Below, piece after piece: positions 20,193 through 29,307 of a stretch of 64,000 nt of DNA (the stretch's first letter is position 1; every line of letters starts with the position of its first letter). Below the pieces are notes generated by a model. It saw only the letters and a program-made list of their open reading frames with translations, was not told the origin of the DNA and did no database searches. A program made the translations under genes and the position numbers. This DNA is from Bryobacteraceae bacterium (GTDB lineage Bacteria > Acidobacteriota > Terriglobia > Bryobacterales > Bryobacteraceae), in assembly GCA_030041495.1 (NCBI GenBank), contig JASHNT010000092.1:45679-109678 (forward strand), written 5' to 3'.

Positions 20193-21562
20193 GCTTTCGA
20201 AACCTTGAAGAGATCCTGCAAGCCGCCGCGAGCCCCATCGAGTTGTTGCGTAATTCACAGATCGGACCGTATGCGTTCCCGGTCGTCCGCCACGAATTCA
20301 CCAATTGGCGCGATGAGCAACGGGCTTGGCGCGAAACCTGTGCGTTGTTTGACCAATCGCATCACATGACGGACTTATACGTGGAGGGTCCGGATGCGCT
20401 GAAGCTGCTGTCGGATCTCGCCGTCAATTCGTTCAAGAATTTCAAAGTCAATCAGGCCAAGCAATTCATCGCCTGCAATCACGATGGCTACGTCATCGGC
20501 GACGCGATTTTATTCTATTTGGAAGAAAACACATTCAATCTCGTTGGCCGCCCACCCGCGGAGAACTGGGTACAGTTTCATGTCGAAGCCGGCAAGTACA
20601 AGGTGAAGGCGGTTCGCGATGAACGTTCCGCCGCGAATCAAGGCCGCCGGCTGACCTATCGCTACCAAGTCCAAGGTCCCAATGCGTTGCGCGTGATGGA
20701 GAAAGCAACCGGCAAACCCACTCCGGATATCCGCTTTTTCAACATGGATACAATGATCGTCGCTGGCCGCGCGGTGCGCGCGCTCCGTCACGGAATGGTG
20801 GGCCAGCCAGGTTGGGAGTTATTCGGGCCGTGGGAAGATGGCGACGCGGTGCGCGACGCCATTGTCGCGGCCGGTCAAGAGTTCGGATTACGGCAAGTGG
20901 GCGCCCGCACCTACCCGACTACTTGTCTCGAATCGGGCTGGATCCCTTCGCCGGTGCCCGCCATCTACACCGGCAGCGCGATGAAGCCGTATCGCGAATG
21001 GCTGAAGCCGTCCAGTTACGAAGCGACGGCATCGCTCGGCGGAAGTTTTTATTCCTACAATATTGCCGATTATTATTTGACGCCGTATGACCTCGGCTAC
21101 GGTCCGTTTGTGAAATTCGATCACGATTTTATCGGCCGGGCCGCGATGGAGAAGATGGCCGCGAACCAGAGACGCAAAAAAGTCACGCTGGTTTGGAATG
21201 GCGATGACGTCGAGCGCGTGTGGGGTTCGCTGGTGCATGGCCATGGCGACCCGGCGAAATTTCTCGACGTCCCGCTGGCAAATTACGCCTCGCTGCCCTA
21301 CGACAAGGTGCTGAAGAACGGGAGGACGGTCGGCTTGTCGACATACACCGGCTACACGTACAATGAGCGCGCGATGATTTCCCTCGGCGTGATCGATATC
21401 GAGCACAGTGAGCCGGGGACGCAGGTAACTCTGATTTGGGGCGAGGAGGGCCGCGGCTCAACCAAGCCGACTGTGGAGCGCCACTCGCAATCTGAGATTC
21501 GGGCGACGGTCGCCGCAGCGCCTTACGCGGAAGTGGCGCGCGTGGCGTACAGGCCGCATTAA
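20189..21562 (+). CDS. GcvT-fold O-demethylase, LigM/DesA-like (tetrahydrofolate-dependent)
   Basis: The sequence matches my recollection of vanillate/3-O-methylgallate demethylase LigM along its length: EFTNWRDEQRAWRETC, LFDQSHHMTDLYVEGPDALK, LRHGMVGQPGWELFGP, LESGWIPSPVPAIYTG, GYGPFVKFDHDFIGR, KKVTLVWNGDDVERV and TGYTYNERAMISLGVID. The RDEQRAW, DQSHHM and LESGWIPSP blocks distinguish this subgroup from true glycine-cleavage T proteins and from the shorter DMSP demethylase DmdA. These enzymes move a methyl group from a methoxyarene to tetrahydrofolate. Length 457 fits LigM/DesA (about 460-470). The start overlaps E2 by four bases. Substrate specificity is not determined. Confidence 0.9.
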   Translation: MSFRNLEEILQAAASPIELLRNSQIGPYAFPVVRHEFTNWRDEQRAWRETCALFDQSHHMTDLYVEGPDALKLLSDLAVNSFKNFKVNQAKQFIACNHDGYVIGDAILFYLEENTFNLVGRPPAENWVQFHVEAGKYKVKAVRDERSAANQGRRLTYRYQVQGPNALRVMEKATGKPTPDIRFFNMDTMIVAGRAVRALRHGMVGQPGWELFGPWEDGDAVRDAIVAAGQEFGLRQVGARTYPTTCLESGWIPSPVPAIYTGSAMKPYREWLKPSSYEATASLGGSFYSYNIADYYLTPYDLGYGPFVKFDHDFIGRAAMEKMAANQRRKKVTLVWNGDDVERVWGSLVHGHGDPAKFLDVPLANYASLPYDKVLKNGRTVGLSTYTGYTYNERAMISLGVIDIEHSEPGTQVTLIWGEEGRGSTKPTVERHSQSEIRATVAAAPYAEVARVAYRPH

Positions 21563-21573
21563 GGAGGGAAAGG

Positions 21574-21990
21574 ATGGCATACATCTTTCACGAAGACGAT
21601 TTGCCGAAACTGGTGTCGGTTGTGCCGGGCCGCGAGCGGACGTTTTTCGTCAACAAGGAACTGACGGAGATCGACGACATGCTCGCCGGAGTGATGCATT
21701 ACGCGAAAGGTGGCTCATCGCCGTATCACTATCACGTCAATTGCGAGCATTTCTACTTCATCATCGAGGGCAAAGCGATTGTGGATACGCCAGAGGGATC
21801 GCGCGACGTCGGTCCCGGAGACTTGGTGTTCATTCCGGCCGAGGCCAAGCACCGGCTGCGTGCGCCGGAAACTCCGCTGTTTTATTTCGAATTTCAGGCG
21901 CCGAACCGCTTCAAGACCACGATTCTCGACGGCACTCCGGACGATCTCCGTTGGAATCGCGTGGATGGGCGCGTGTGGGTACAGACATAA
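21574..21990 (+). CDS. cupin-domain protein (metal-binding motif present)
   Basis: A strong ribosome binding site AAGGAGG precedes the ATG at 21574. The 138-residue protein has the first cupin motif with H-x-H and Glu (YHYHVNCEHFYFIIEG) and the second motif (GPGDLVFIPAEAKHRL) with a His, giving a likely metal site. The C-terminal tail carries FYFEFQAPNRFKTTILDG and RWNRVDG. Cupins of this size may be dioxygenases, isomerases, lyases or sensors. Its position directly after the O-demethylase suggests it acts on the demethylated product or its ring, which is inference. Confidence 0.85.
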   Translation: MAYIFHEDDLPKLVSVVPGRERTFFVNKELTEIDDMLAGVMHYAKGGSSPYHYHVNCEHFYFIIEGKAIVDTPEGSRDVGPGDLVFIPAEAKHRLRAPETPLFYFEFQAPNRFKTTILDGTPDDLRWNRVDGRVWVQT

Positions 21991-21993
21991 ACC

Positions 21994-22332
21994 ATGACCA
22001 CGACTTTTATCGATACAAACAAACTGCCGCGAATTGATTCGCCCAACGGAGAGTTCACCGAGATCCTTAACGGCCCGCTGGTGGGCGCGAAGAATGTGCT
22101 GGGCACGCTGCGGTGGCTTGAGCCGGGCGAGTTCTTTCAAGCGGAGAGGAACGGCAAGCACCAGCTCCTATATCTAATGGCGGGTTCGGGGGTGATTTCG
22201 CTCGAAGGCAAGGATTACGAGGTTCGCAAAGGCTCCGGCGTGTATCTGGGCCCGGAAGACAGCGCGTTGATCCGGTCGAGCGCGGGATCGCTCAAGCTAT
22301 TTCATTTGGAAGTTCCGAGGATTCCGCAGTAG
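21994..22332 (+). CDS. small cupin-domain protein lacking a clear metal site
   Basis: Last gene of the operon, three bases after the first cupin. It is 112 residues with cupin features (LGTLRWLEPGEFFQAE, LLYLMAGSGVISLEG, KGSGVYLGPEDSALIR), but the H-x-H pair of motif 1 is absent; only one His (NGKHQLL) remains. A non-catalytic, sensory or stabilising role beside the metal-bearing cupin is possible. I see no clear terminator in the six bases before the convergent coiled-coil gene. Confidence 0.8.
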   Translation: MTTTFIDTNKLPRIDSPNGEFTEILNGPLVGAKNVLGTLRWLEPGEFFQAERNGKHQLLYLMAGSGVISLEGKDYEVRKGSGVYLGPEDSALIRSSAGSLKLFHLEVPRIPQ

Positions 22333-22338
22333 GGGTGC

Positions 22339-22626
22339 TTAGTGCGCCATGCGTTCTTCAATGCGCGTGACGCGGTTGTCCAGCTCGACCAGCTTGCTGA
22401 CGATGACTTTGATATCGGCACGGATGTCTTGCATCTCCGCGCGAATTTCCTGCATCTCGGCCCTGAAGTCTCTCATGTCAGCGCGTATTTCGCGCATGTC
22501 TGCCCGAACTTCACGGATGTCTTCCCGGATCGCGCTAATCTGTACCAAACTGAGGGTCATGCTCGCGAGCACCGCGATCGTGGGCACGCCGACCGCAAGA
22601 TAGAGTTGGAAATCGTTCACAACCAC
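22339..22626 (-). CDS. short membrane-anchored coiled-coil protein
   Basis: A 95-residue protein with one N-terminal membrane helix (LYLAVGVPTIAVLASMTLSL) followed by about 60 residues of heptad repeats with near-identical units (IREVRAD, MREIRAD, MRDFRAE, MQEIRAE, MQDIRAD). It ends VELDNRVTRIEERMAH. Such proteins are common small hypothetical genes; the repeats should form a long dimeric or trimeric coiled coil in the cytoplasm or periplasm. Start GTG 22626 has GAAGG upstream. No partner is evident in the neighbourhood. Confidence 0.75.
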   Translation of the reverse strand: MVVNDFQLYLAVGVPTIAVLASMTLSLVQISAIREDIREVRADMREIRADMRDFRAEMQEIRAEMQDIRADIKVIVSKLVELDNRVTRIEERMAH

Positions 22627-22708
22627 GCTACCTTCATTGTTGCACGCATCACGAGAAATGTGCCTTGAAGTGCGCGTTTCTCTCCGGAAAAGAGATGGTT
22701 GACTGGAT

Positions 22709-23932
22709 TCAAGCTCGCAGCAGGCCCAGCGGATCGCCCGGCGTGAATCCCGGGAACACGCGGCTCACGTCCTGGTGGCCCAGGTGCCCGCGCACCAGTT
22801 CGCTCAACACAGTGCGATAGTCGGTAGTGACGGCGAGGTCGCGGCCTTCGAAGAGCTGCTCCCTTTCGAGGCCGGGCCATTTGCCGTACACTTTGCCGCC
22901 TTTGACCGGACCGCCCAGCACCATCATCAGGCTGCCGTGGCCGTGATCGGTGCCGGCGTCGCCGTTTTCCGCGGCAGTTCGGCCGAATTCGGACATGGTC
23001 ACCAGGACGATGTCCTCCATACGGTCGCCCATTTCCTGAGAGAATCCCGCAAGTGCGCCGGAGAACTGGTTCAGCAGAGTGGAGAGCTGCTGATTCTCGT
23101 TGCCATGATGATCCCAGCCGCCGATTTCAGCGAACGCTGCTTCGACTCCGGCATCGCCCTTGATCAAACGAGCCAGTTGCTGCAGCTCGGTTCCGAGCTC
23201 GCCGAATTGGAATCCTTGCGGGCCCAAGGGCGCCTTGTTGACGGACTCGATCAATTTCATCGCCTCGAACGCGTCCTTGCCAGTCCGGCCCACCCGCGCA
23301 TCCTTCGAAGCAGCGTACATGCTTTGGAGAATGGCCGTAGCCTCCTGATTGCCGAGATTGAATTGCTGCGCGTCGCCGAGCGCGATGGCGTTGCTCTCGC
23401 CACGCAGCGTCAGAGGCAACTGCTTGTTCATCGCGACGGCGCGCAGCGGAGAGGCGCTAGGCTCAGGCGGCAGGGCGCGGTTCAGCCAGCCATCACCGAG
23501 AGTCTTGCTGGTGGTGCCAGATTCCATGTAATCCTGCGCGTCGAAATGTGAGCGTGAAGAATCGGGCGAACCGCTCGCTTCGACGATCGCCAACTGGCCC
23601 TTGTCCCACAGAGGTTTCAACTGCCGCATCGCCGGATTCAGGCCGAACCGCCCGTCCAAATCGATCGCGCCACCGCTCAGCGGCCCCGCGCCATTATCGG
23701 GACGTCCCGACGGGGCAGCGATGCCGAGATTGGGGCGCAAGTCGCGATAACGTTTCTCTCCAAAAGGGATGACGATGTTCAACCCGTCCGCCGCGCCGCG
23801 CTGAAAAATCACTACCAGGATTTTGCGTTTTTTACTTTCGGCTGAAGCCGCGCGCGCCAGCCATGCCGGAGCCGTGCCGCTGCCCGCCATCACGATCGCC
23901 GAACCGCGCAAAAAGAACCGCCGCGTCAACAT
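22709..23932 (-). CDS. DUF1501-family secreted protein
   Basis: The N-terminus LTRRFFLRGSAIVMAGSG is a Tat-type signal peptide. The body begins KILVVIFQRGAADGLN and contains DAQDYMESGT, LNRAL, IGGWDHHGNENQQLS, EFGRTAAENGDAGTDHGHGS and GPVKGGKVYGKWPG, all typical of DUF1501, a family distantly related to alkaline phosphatase/sulfatase folds but of unknown activity. Length 407. It lies six bases downstream of the DUF1800 gene, the usual pairing in Acidobacteria and Planctomycetes, where the two are co-transcribed. Confidence 0.9.
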   Translation of the reverse strand: MLTRRFFLRGSAIVMAGSGTAPAWLARAASAESKKRKILVVIFQRGAADGLNIVIPFGEKRYRDLRPNLGIAAPSGRPDNGAGPLSGGAIDLDGRFGLNPAMRQLKPLWDKGQLAIVEASGSPDSSRSHFDAQDYMESGTTSKTLGDGWLNRALPPEPSASPLRAVAMNKQLPLTLRGESNAIALGDAQQFNLGNQEATAILQSMYAASKDARVGRTGKDAFEAMKLIESVNKAPLGPQGFQFGELGTELQQLARLIKGDAGVEAAFAEIGGWDHHGNENQQLSTLLNQFSGALAGFSQEMGDRMEDIVLVTMSEFGRTAAENGDAGTDHGHGSLMMVLGGPVKGGKVYGKWPGLEREQLFEGRDLAVTTDYRTVLSELVRGHLGHQDVSRVFPGFTPGDPLGLLRA

Positions 23933-23938
23933 TGCCGT

Positions 23939-25930
23939 TTACCTCCTTTGGAAATCCGGCGAACCGATCACTAACGATGCGATAAAGGGCGGAGTCAGAT
24001 TCTCTCCGGCCAAGCCCGCCTCGAGCGCCGCTCCGGTCTCCGCAGATGGATCGCGGCCCAGTAACTCGCGCGCAATCTGGTGCGTGTCTTTGCCGGCCAT
24101 CCAGCCGGCCTCGATCTTGATTCCACCGATCAAGCCCGAGGCGGCCGCGGCGGCGAAGTTCATCCGGCCCATCACGCCCGCGCTGCTCAGCCAGGCGTCG
24201 CCGGTATTGGGATAGCCGGTGGGCTCCAGCTTGGCGTAAAGAGGCTCGCCAAGATCCGCGATTTTTTGCACCAATGAGTAAGCATCCGTGACGTCGGCCT
24301 GCATGGCGCGCGCCGCGCTTACCACCATTTCAAAGGGCGATTTGACCTTGGCCTGCCACGCGCCCTCGGAGAAAAACTCGGGCGACGTGAACATGGTTTC
24401 CATTACAGCGCGCAGGTCGCCATCGCTCTTGGTGAAGGTTTGCGTCATGCGGTCGATCAGGGCTTGCGGAGGATCGTCGGAGACGAACCGCTGCGCCAAC
24501 TCGCGCGCGATAAATTTCGCAGTGGCCGGATGATGCGCCAGGATGTCGATCACCTGGAGGCCGTCCTGCTCACCGCCGCCGGCCGGAATCTTGTGGCCGA
24601 GCACGGTCTTCTCGCCGAAGTCGTGCATGAACGGCGCAAAAACAAATTCGGGATTCTCCGTGCTGCGGACGGTCCAGCCGGTGAAGCACCGCGCCACCGC
24701 GATGACGTCGTCCTGCGTGTAGCCGGCCTTCACGCCGAGCGTGTGCAACTCCATTACTTCGCGGCCGTAATTTTCGTTGAGGCCGTGCGCCAAGCGGGCA
24801 ACCGGTGACGGGATCGGCGAATTCGGCACGCCGTTCACGACGCCGCGATTCGGAGCGAACGGGCCGACGTCGAAGGTTCCGCTCGCCACGGATTCCCAGT
24901 TGTCCAAGTAATACAGCATCGCCGGATGGCGCGCGGTCGCCAGCAGCAAGTCCTTGAAGTGCCCCAGCACGTGCGGGCGGATGGCGTCGCGCTCATAGCT
25001 GCCGATCTCGAGATCCAGCAGATTCGGAATCTGAGGCCCATTCGGCGGCCGCACGTTTTTGTTGATGTCCACGTTAAAGTGGTTGTACCAGAAGTCCACC
25101 AGCACTTCTTCCAGTTGCCGGTTGGAATAAATCGCGCGGAACACCTTGGCTTCTTTCGCATCCTCGCCGGCCAGTTGGCGTGGAGTACGCTGCATCTGGC
25201 CCTCGCGGCGCAGCTCCGGCAGACCGGCCAGATTCTGCGGCTGGAGAAGGCCGGCCACTTGGGCGCGCTTGTCCGGATCGAGATACGCGAGCAGAGCCTG
25301 AATCTGGTCCTTGCTGCCGGAGCGCGCGGCTTCCACCTGATCGGGATTCAACAGATCGGGGAGCTGAGGATTCTGCATGCGGAACTGTCTTTGTTGCTCT
25401 TCCTGCCGGGCGCGGCGCGCTTCGTCGGCCTCCTGCTGAAATTCCGGCATCATGGCGAGAATGTTGGGAGGCAACGCGGCCAGCACCTGGCGGCGCTTTT
25501 CCGGATCGAGCGCCTTCAGGATCGCGACGCGTTCGTCCGCCGCTCCCGTCTCGACTAACTGCAGCAGCGCGGGATTAGGCCGGTTTACGTTCGGCGCCAT
25601 CATTGCGATCGGCTGTTGCGGCGGAGGCGTATAGTTTCTGACCACTTCCGCCAGCGGCAAGCGTACGCTTTCGAGCGGTTTCAGGCGCCCTTCCAGCAGC
25701 GGATTTTCAGGAATCTGCTCAGGATGAAGTTGTAATTCAATCCACTTATTGAGACCGGTCCGCCGTACTTCTTCGACATCGCCAGGCCGCGGACCGAACG
25801 TTAGCCGGTTCAGTGCGTGGATGATTTGTTGATCGGGAGAAAGCCTTTGCTCGAACGGTCCCGCCGCGGTTGCGGCCGTGAAAATCGACACGAACGCGAG
25901 CACCGCGATCGTCGCAAGCGAGCGTCTCAT
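23939..25930 (-). CDS. DUF1800-family secreted protein
   Basis: The signal peptide starts at ATG 25930 (MRRSLATIAVLAFVSIF), preceded by GGAGG; upstream extension to 26125 reads no conserved sequence and would overlap moeA. DUF1800 features are LNRLTFGPRPGDVEEV, LVDFWYNHFNVDI, YLDNWESV, NENYGREVMELHTLGV, GYTQDDVIAVARCFTGWT and IARELAQRFVSDDPP. The N-terminal third carries an insertion rich in Gln, Pro and Arg (about residues 120-260). Length 663. Function is unknown; it is always found with DUF1501 neighbours, as here. Confidence 0.9.
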   Translation of the reverse strand: MRRSLATIAVLAFVSIFTAATAAGPFEQRLSPDQQIIHALNRLTFGPRPGDVEEVRRTGLNKWIELQLHPEQIPENPLLEGRLKPLESVRLPLAEVVRNYTPPPQQPIAMMAPNVNRPNPALLQLVETGAADERVAILKALDPEKRRQVLAALPPNILAMMPEFQQEADEARRARQEEQQRQFRMQNPQLPDLLNPDQVEAARSGSKDQIQALLAYLDPDKRAQVAGLLQPQNLAGLPELRREGQMQRTPRQLAGEDAKEAKVFRAIYSNRQLEEVLVDFWYNHFNVDINKNVRPPNGPQIPNLLDLEIGSYERDAIRPHVLGHFKDLLLATARHPAMLYYLDNWESVASGTFDVGPFAPNRGVVNGVPNSPIPSPVARLAHGLNENYGREVMELHTLGVKAGYTQDDVIAVARCFTGWTVRSTENPEFVFAPFMHDFGEKTVLGHKIPAGGGEQDGLQVIDILAHHPATAKFIARELAQRFVSDDPPQALIDRMTQTFTKSDGDLRAVMETMFTSPEFFSEGAWQAKVKSPFEMVVSAARAMQADVTDAYSLVQKIADLGEPLYAKLEPTGYPNTGDAWLSSAGVMGRMNFAAAAASGLIGGIKIEAGWMAGKDTHQIARELLGRDPSAETGAALEAGLAGENLTPPFIASLVIGSPDFQRR

Positions 25931-26019
25931 GGCCGGTGAACCTCCGTGAATCGGATTTCGTCGTCCTTCCGCGGCTCGGGCTGCACCTAGTATACACAGG
26001 GTTCGCGTAAGCTGAGAAG

Positions 26020-27216
26020 GTGGCCCTGACCTTTCTCGAAGCCCGCGCGACCGTCTTGCAGCGCGCCCGCCGCGCCGATCCAAACCATCCCCACGCCACC
26101 GAGCCGCTGCGTCTGCTACAGGCACTTGGACGGGTGATTTCGGAAAATGTTTTGGCCGACCGGGACTACCCGCCCTTCGCGCGCTCGGCTCGGGACGGAT
26201 TTGCAGTGCACGCCGCGGATTTGCCGGGGGAATTGGCGATCATTGGCGAGGTCCGCGCCGGCCAGACGTTTGAAGGATCCGTGAAATCCGGAGAAGCGGT
26301 CGAGATCATGACCGGAGCTCCGGTGCCGGAGGGCGCCGATGCAGTGGTGATGGTGGAACATACGGAGCGCCGCGCCGATCGAGTGCGGATTTTGCAAGGC
26401 GCTCAGCCGGGAGACAACGTCAGCGCCAAAGGCGTCGAGGCTCGCCAGGATGCAACGGTCGTGGAAGCAGGCGAGAGACTGGGGTCTGCGCAAATCGCCG
26501 CGCTGGCGATGGTGGGGCGCGAATGCGTCGAGGTGTACCGCAAGCCGCGCGTGGCAATTGTTCCGACGGGCGATGAAATCGTCAGCGCCAGCGAGCGGCC
26601 AGAACCGTTCCAGATCCGCAATTCCAACGCGTTTTCACTCGCCGCGCAGGTGGAGCGCGCCGGAGGAACGCCGGTGATTCTTCCCATCGCCCGCGACAAC
26701 TACGAATCGACGCACTGGCTGATGGATCGCGGCCTGGAAAATGATTTGATGGTGCTGTCCGGAGGGGTCTCGGCGGGCAAGTACGATATTGTCGAAAAAG
26801 TGCTCGCCGATTTGGGAGCGGAGTTTTATTTCGACCGCGTGAGGATTCAGCCGGGGCAGCCGGTGGTGTTCGGCGCGGCGCGCGGTAAACAATTCTTCGG
26901 ATTGCCGGGTAATCCGGCATCGACCATGGTCACATTTGAAGTTTTCGCGCGGGCGGCGGTCGAGCTGCTGAGCGGCGCCAAAGCCGCTCCCCTGCCCTTG
27001 CTCCGCGCGAAACTGACGCGCGAATTCCGCCACAAGCCGGGGCTGACTCGATTTCTTCCGGCGAATCTCAACGCCGACGGCTCTACCGTGACGCCGGAGC
27101 CCTGGCATGGCTCCGGCGACATCCCCGCGCTGGCGCGCAGCAACGCATTCCTGGTCGCCGAGGCGGAGCGCGAGAGCTGGGCCGCGGGCGAAGACATTCG
27201 AGTGTTGATGAGGTGA
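26020..27216 (+). CDS. moeA: molybdopterin molybdenumtransferase MoeA
   Basis: Inserts molybdate into adenylylated molybdopterin, completing the molybdenum cofactor. Recognised by [58 protein letters not shown] and [16 protein letters not shown], in the right order over 398 residues. The start is GTG at 26020, 90 bases from the divergent DUF1800 start. Its 3' end overlaps moaC by four bases. With moaC and mogA it forms a compact cofactor operon, although no molybdoenzyme is present in the window. Confidence 0.95.
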   Translation: MALTFLEARATVLQRARRADPNHPHATEPLRLLQALGRVISENVLADRDYPPFARSARDGFAVHAADLPGELAIIGEVRAGQTFEGSVKSGEAVEIMTGAPVPEGADAVVMVEHTERRADRVRILQGAQPGDNVSAKGVEARQDATVVEAGERLGSAQIAALAMVGRECVEVYRKPRVAIVPTGDEIVSASERPEPFQIRNSNAFSLAAQVERAGGTPVILPIARDNYESTHWLMDRGLENDLMVLSGGVSAGKYDIVEKVLADLGAEFYFDRVRIQPGQPVVFGAARGKQFFGLPGNPASTMVTFEVFARAAVELLSGAKAAPLPLLRAKLTREFRHKPGLTRFLPANLNADGSTVTPEPWHGSGDIPALARSNAFLVAEAERESWAAGEDIRVLMR

Positions 27217-27686
27217 GCGGATTGGCCAACAAGCTATCGCATTACGACGAGAGGGGCCGCGCGCGTATGGTGGACGTGTCGCAAAAAGCGGAGACGCGGC
27301 GCTCGGCCACGGCCCACGCGTTCGTGCGCATTCGGCCCAGTGTGCTCAAAAAACTGCCGCAGAATCCCAAGGGCGATCCGTTGGAAGTCGCGCGCATTGC
27401 CGGTATCGCCGCGGCCAAGCGCACCTGGGAGCTGATTCCGATGTGCCATCCCCTTCTGCTGACTCACGTGGACCTAACCGCGAAAGTCGAATCGCGCGGC
27501 GTGCGTATCACGGCAACGGCGGCGACCACCGCACAAACCGGTGTCGAAATGGAGGCTCTGACGGCGGCTTCTGTCGCTGCGTTGACAGTCTACGACATGA
27601 CCAAGGCGCTCGACAAAGGCATCGAGATTCAAGACGTGTACCTGCTCGAAAAGACCGGCGGCAAGAGCGGGAATTATAAGAGATGA
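27213..27686 (+). CDS. moaC: cyclic pyranopterin monophosphate synthase MoaC
   Basis: Catalyses the second half of cyclic pyranopterin monophosphate formation, acting after Moa[19 protein letters not shown], the [12 protein letters not shown] motif, [20 protein letters not shown] and the catalytic DMTKALDKG segment are all present. Length 157 is normal. The start is GTG within the moeA stop region and the 3' end overlaps mogA by four bases, so the three genes are translationally coupled. Confidence 0.95.
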   Translation: MSGLANKLSHYDERGRARMVDVSQKAETRRSATAHAFVRIRPSVLKKLPQNPKGDPLEVARIAGIAAAKRTWELIPMCHPLLLTHVDLTAKVESRGVRITATAATTAQTGVEMEALTAASVAALTVYDMTKALDKGIEIQDVYLLEKTGGKSGNYKR

Positions 27687-28174
27687 TCCGCGTGGGCGTG
27701 ATCACCATTAGCGATTCTGCTGTCGCAGGAACGCGCGAGGACCGCTCCGGCCCGGCGCTTGCCGAGTGCTGCGAAAAGTTTGGCTGGCAAGTTGCTCATA
27801 AACGATTGGTGAGGGACGAGTTGGGTGATATCGCGGCGGCCATGATAGAGCTGGCGGATTCGGGGGAAGTGGAAGTGATTCTTTCCACTGGCGGTACCGG
27901 CTTGGCCGCCCGCGATGTTACGCCGGAAGCGGTGCGGTCGATTGCGGATCGCGAGGCGCCGGGCTTTGGCGAGGTGATGCGGGCCAGCGGACGGGCCAAG
28001 ACGCCGTTCGCCGCGCTTTCCCGCGGCAGCGGGTATACGCGTGGCGGCGTTCTGATCCTGACCCTGCCCGGATCGCCTCGCGGTGCGGTAGAGTCATTAG
28101 AGGCGGTGGCGGAGTTGATCCCCCACGCTGTCAACCTGTTAGGCGGGAAAACGGAGCACCATGCGCAACCTTGA
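27683..28174 (+). CDS. mogA: molybdopterin adenylyltransferase MogA/MoaB
   Basis: Adenylylates molybdopterin before MoeA action. The protein starts [25 protein letters not shown] and carries [20 protein letters not shown] and [14 protein letters not shown], matching the single-domain MogA/MoaB family at 163 residues. MogA and MoaB cannot be cleanly separated by eye. Overlap with moaC and the downstream VWA gene indicates they sit on one transcript. Confidence 0.93.
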   Translation: MIRVGVITISDSAVAGTREDRSGPALAECCEKFGWQVAHKRLVRDELGDIAAAMIELADSGEVEVILSTGGTGLAARDVTPEAVRSIADREAPGFGEVMRASGRAKTPFAALSRGSGYTRGGVLILTLPGSPRGAVESLEAVAELIPHAVNLLGGKTEHHAQP

Positions 28175-29291
28175 GCCGAAACCGGGCATCTTGAAAACCA
28201 TGAGGACTTTCGTTGGAGGGCTGGCAGTGGTTGTGGCGCTGGCGACCGGAGCGGCGCTGTTGCGGGCACAGCAGGATGCGCCCGCGCCATCGGATAGCGG
28301 GGTACGACCATTCACAAGCGAGGTCAGAAACGTTCAGGTGCCGGTGGTCGTACTCGATCGCGACGGGGCAATCGTGAACGGCCTCAATGCGCTGGATTTC
28401 ACCCTGCTCGACAACGGCAAGCCGCAAAAGATCACCGAGGATCTCTCGTCCCACCCGATTTCGGTGGTGGTGGCGGTTCAGGCCAACCATGGAATGGAAG
28501 GCTTTCTTCCCAAGATCAATAAAATCGGCAGTTTGTTTGACAGCCTGGTGATCGGCGAAGACGGCGAGATCGCGGTGATCGCTTTCGATCACCGGATTCA
28601 GACTCTGACGAATTTCACTTCCGATCCGGACAAGATCCATGCGGCGTTTTCCAAGGACAAACTCAAGGCCGGGAGTTTGACCAGCGCCCTGAATGACGCC
28701 GAAATGGCCGGGATCAACATGCTGCGCAACCGCGACCCGCAGCGTAAACGGATTCTGATCACGATCGCCGAAAATCGCGACCAGGGAAGCGGCTTGAGGG
28801 TGCGCGACGTGTTGGAAGCGGCTGAGTTCAACAGCATCGAAATGTACTCCGTGGATGTCTCGCAAGTGCTGGCGCAGATCACTTCCACTCCCCTGCCCCC
28901 GCGGCCCGATACGATTCCGCCTGGCGGCCAGTATCTTCCCAATGGCCAAGTGATGACGCCAACGCTCGATCAGCAGTTGAACAACAACGGCGATTGGACG
29001 CCGTTGCTCAAGGACATCTTTTTGGCGGTCAAGGGTATCTTTGTTCCCAATCCGCTGGATGTATACTCGCGCTTCACCGGCGCTCGCCAGTTTCCGTTCC
29101 ACGATCAAAGAGGGCTGGAAAAAGCCATCAGTGATATTGGTCAAGACCTGCACAACGAGTATGTGCTGACCTACGAGCCCAATAACCCGGGCGAGCCCGG
29201 CTACCACACCATCAAGGTGATCGTGGACAAGCCGGGACTGAAGATTTATGCCCGCGAAGGCTACTGGGCGCTGGCGTCGAAGCCGGAGTAA
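28161..29291 (+). CDS. TIGR03436-type VWFA-related secreted protein, MIDAS lost
   Basis: ATG 28161, preceded by GGAG, overlaps the mogA end by 14 bases; a later ATG at 28200 is possible. A signal segment (GGLAVVVALATGAALLRAQ) precedes VQVPVVVLDRDGAIVNGLNA and DFTLLDNGKPQKI, the N-terminal pattern of the acidobacterial VWFA-related family. In the VWA domain the MIDAS position reads VQANHGM instead of D-x-S-x-S, so divalent-metal binding through the classical site is unlikely. The C-terminal EYVLTYEPNNPGEPGYHTI is typical of the family. Length 376. Role unknown. Confidence 0.87.
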   Translation: MRNLEPKPGILKTMRTFVGGLAVVVALATGAALLRAQQDAPAPSDSGVRPFTSEVRNVQVPVVVLDRDGAIVNGLNALDFTLLDNGKPQKITEDLSSHPISVVVAVQANHGMEGFLPKINKIGSLFDSLVIGEDGEIAVIAFDHRIQTLTNFTSDPDKIHAAFSKDKLKAGSLTSALNDAEMAGINMLRNRDPQRKRILITIAENRDQGSGLRVRDVLEAAEFNSIEMYSVDVSQVLAQITSTPLPPRPDTIPPGGQYLPNGQVMTPTLDQQLNNNGDWTPLLKDIFLAVKGIFVPNPLDVYSRFTGARQFPFHDQRGLEKAISDIGQDLHNEYVLTYEPNNPGEPGYHTIKVIVDKPGLKIYAREGYWALASKPE

Positions 29292-29307
29292 GCTCCAGTT
29301 CCGAAGC

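Noticed and set aside
20189..21562. Annotation as glycine-cleavage T protein (gcvT)
   Set aside because: No gcvH/gcvP nearby and the RDEQRAW, DQSHHM and LESGWIPSP blocks match LigM/DesA demethylases instead.
25931..26125. N-terminal extension of the DUF1800 protein
   Set aside because: Arg-rich, not conserved-looking, overlaps moeA; a good start with GGAGG exists at 25930.
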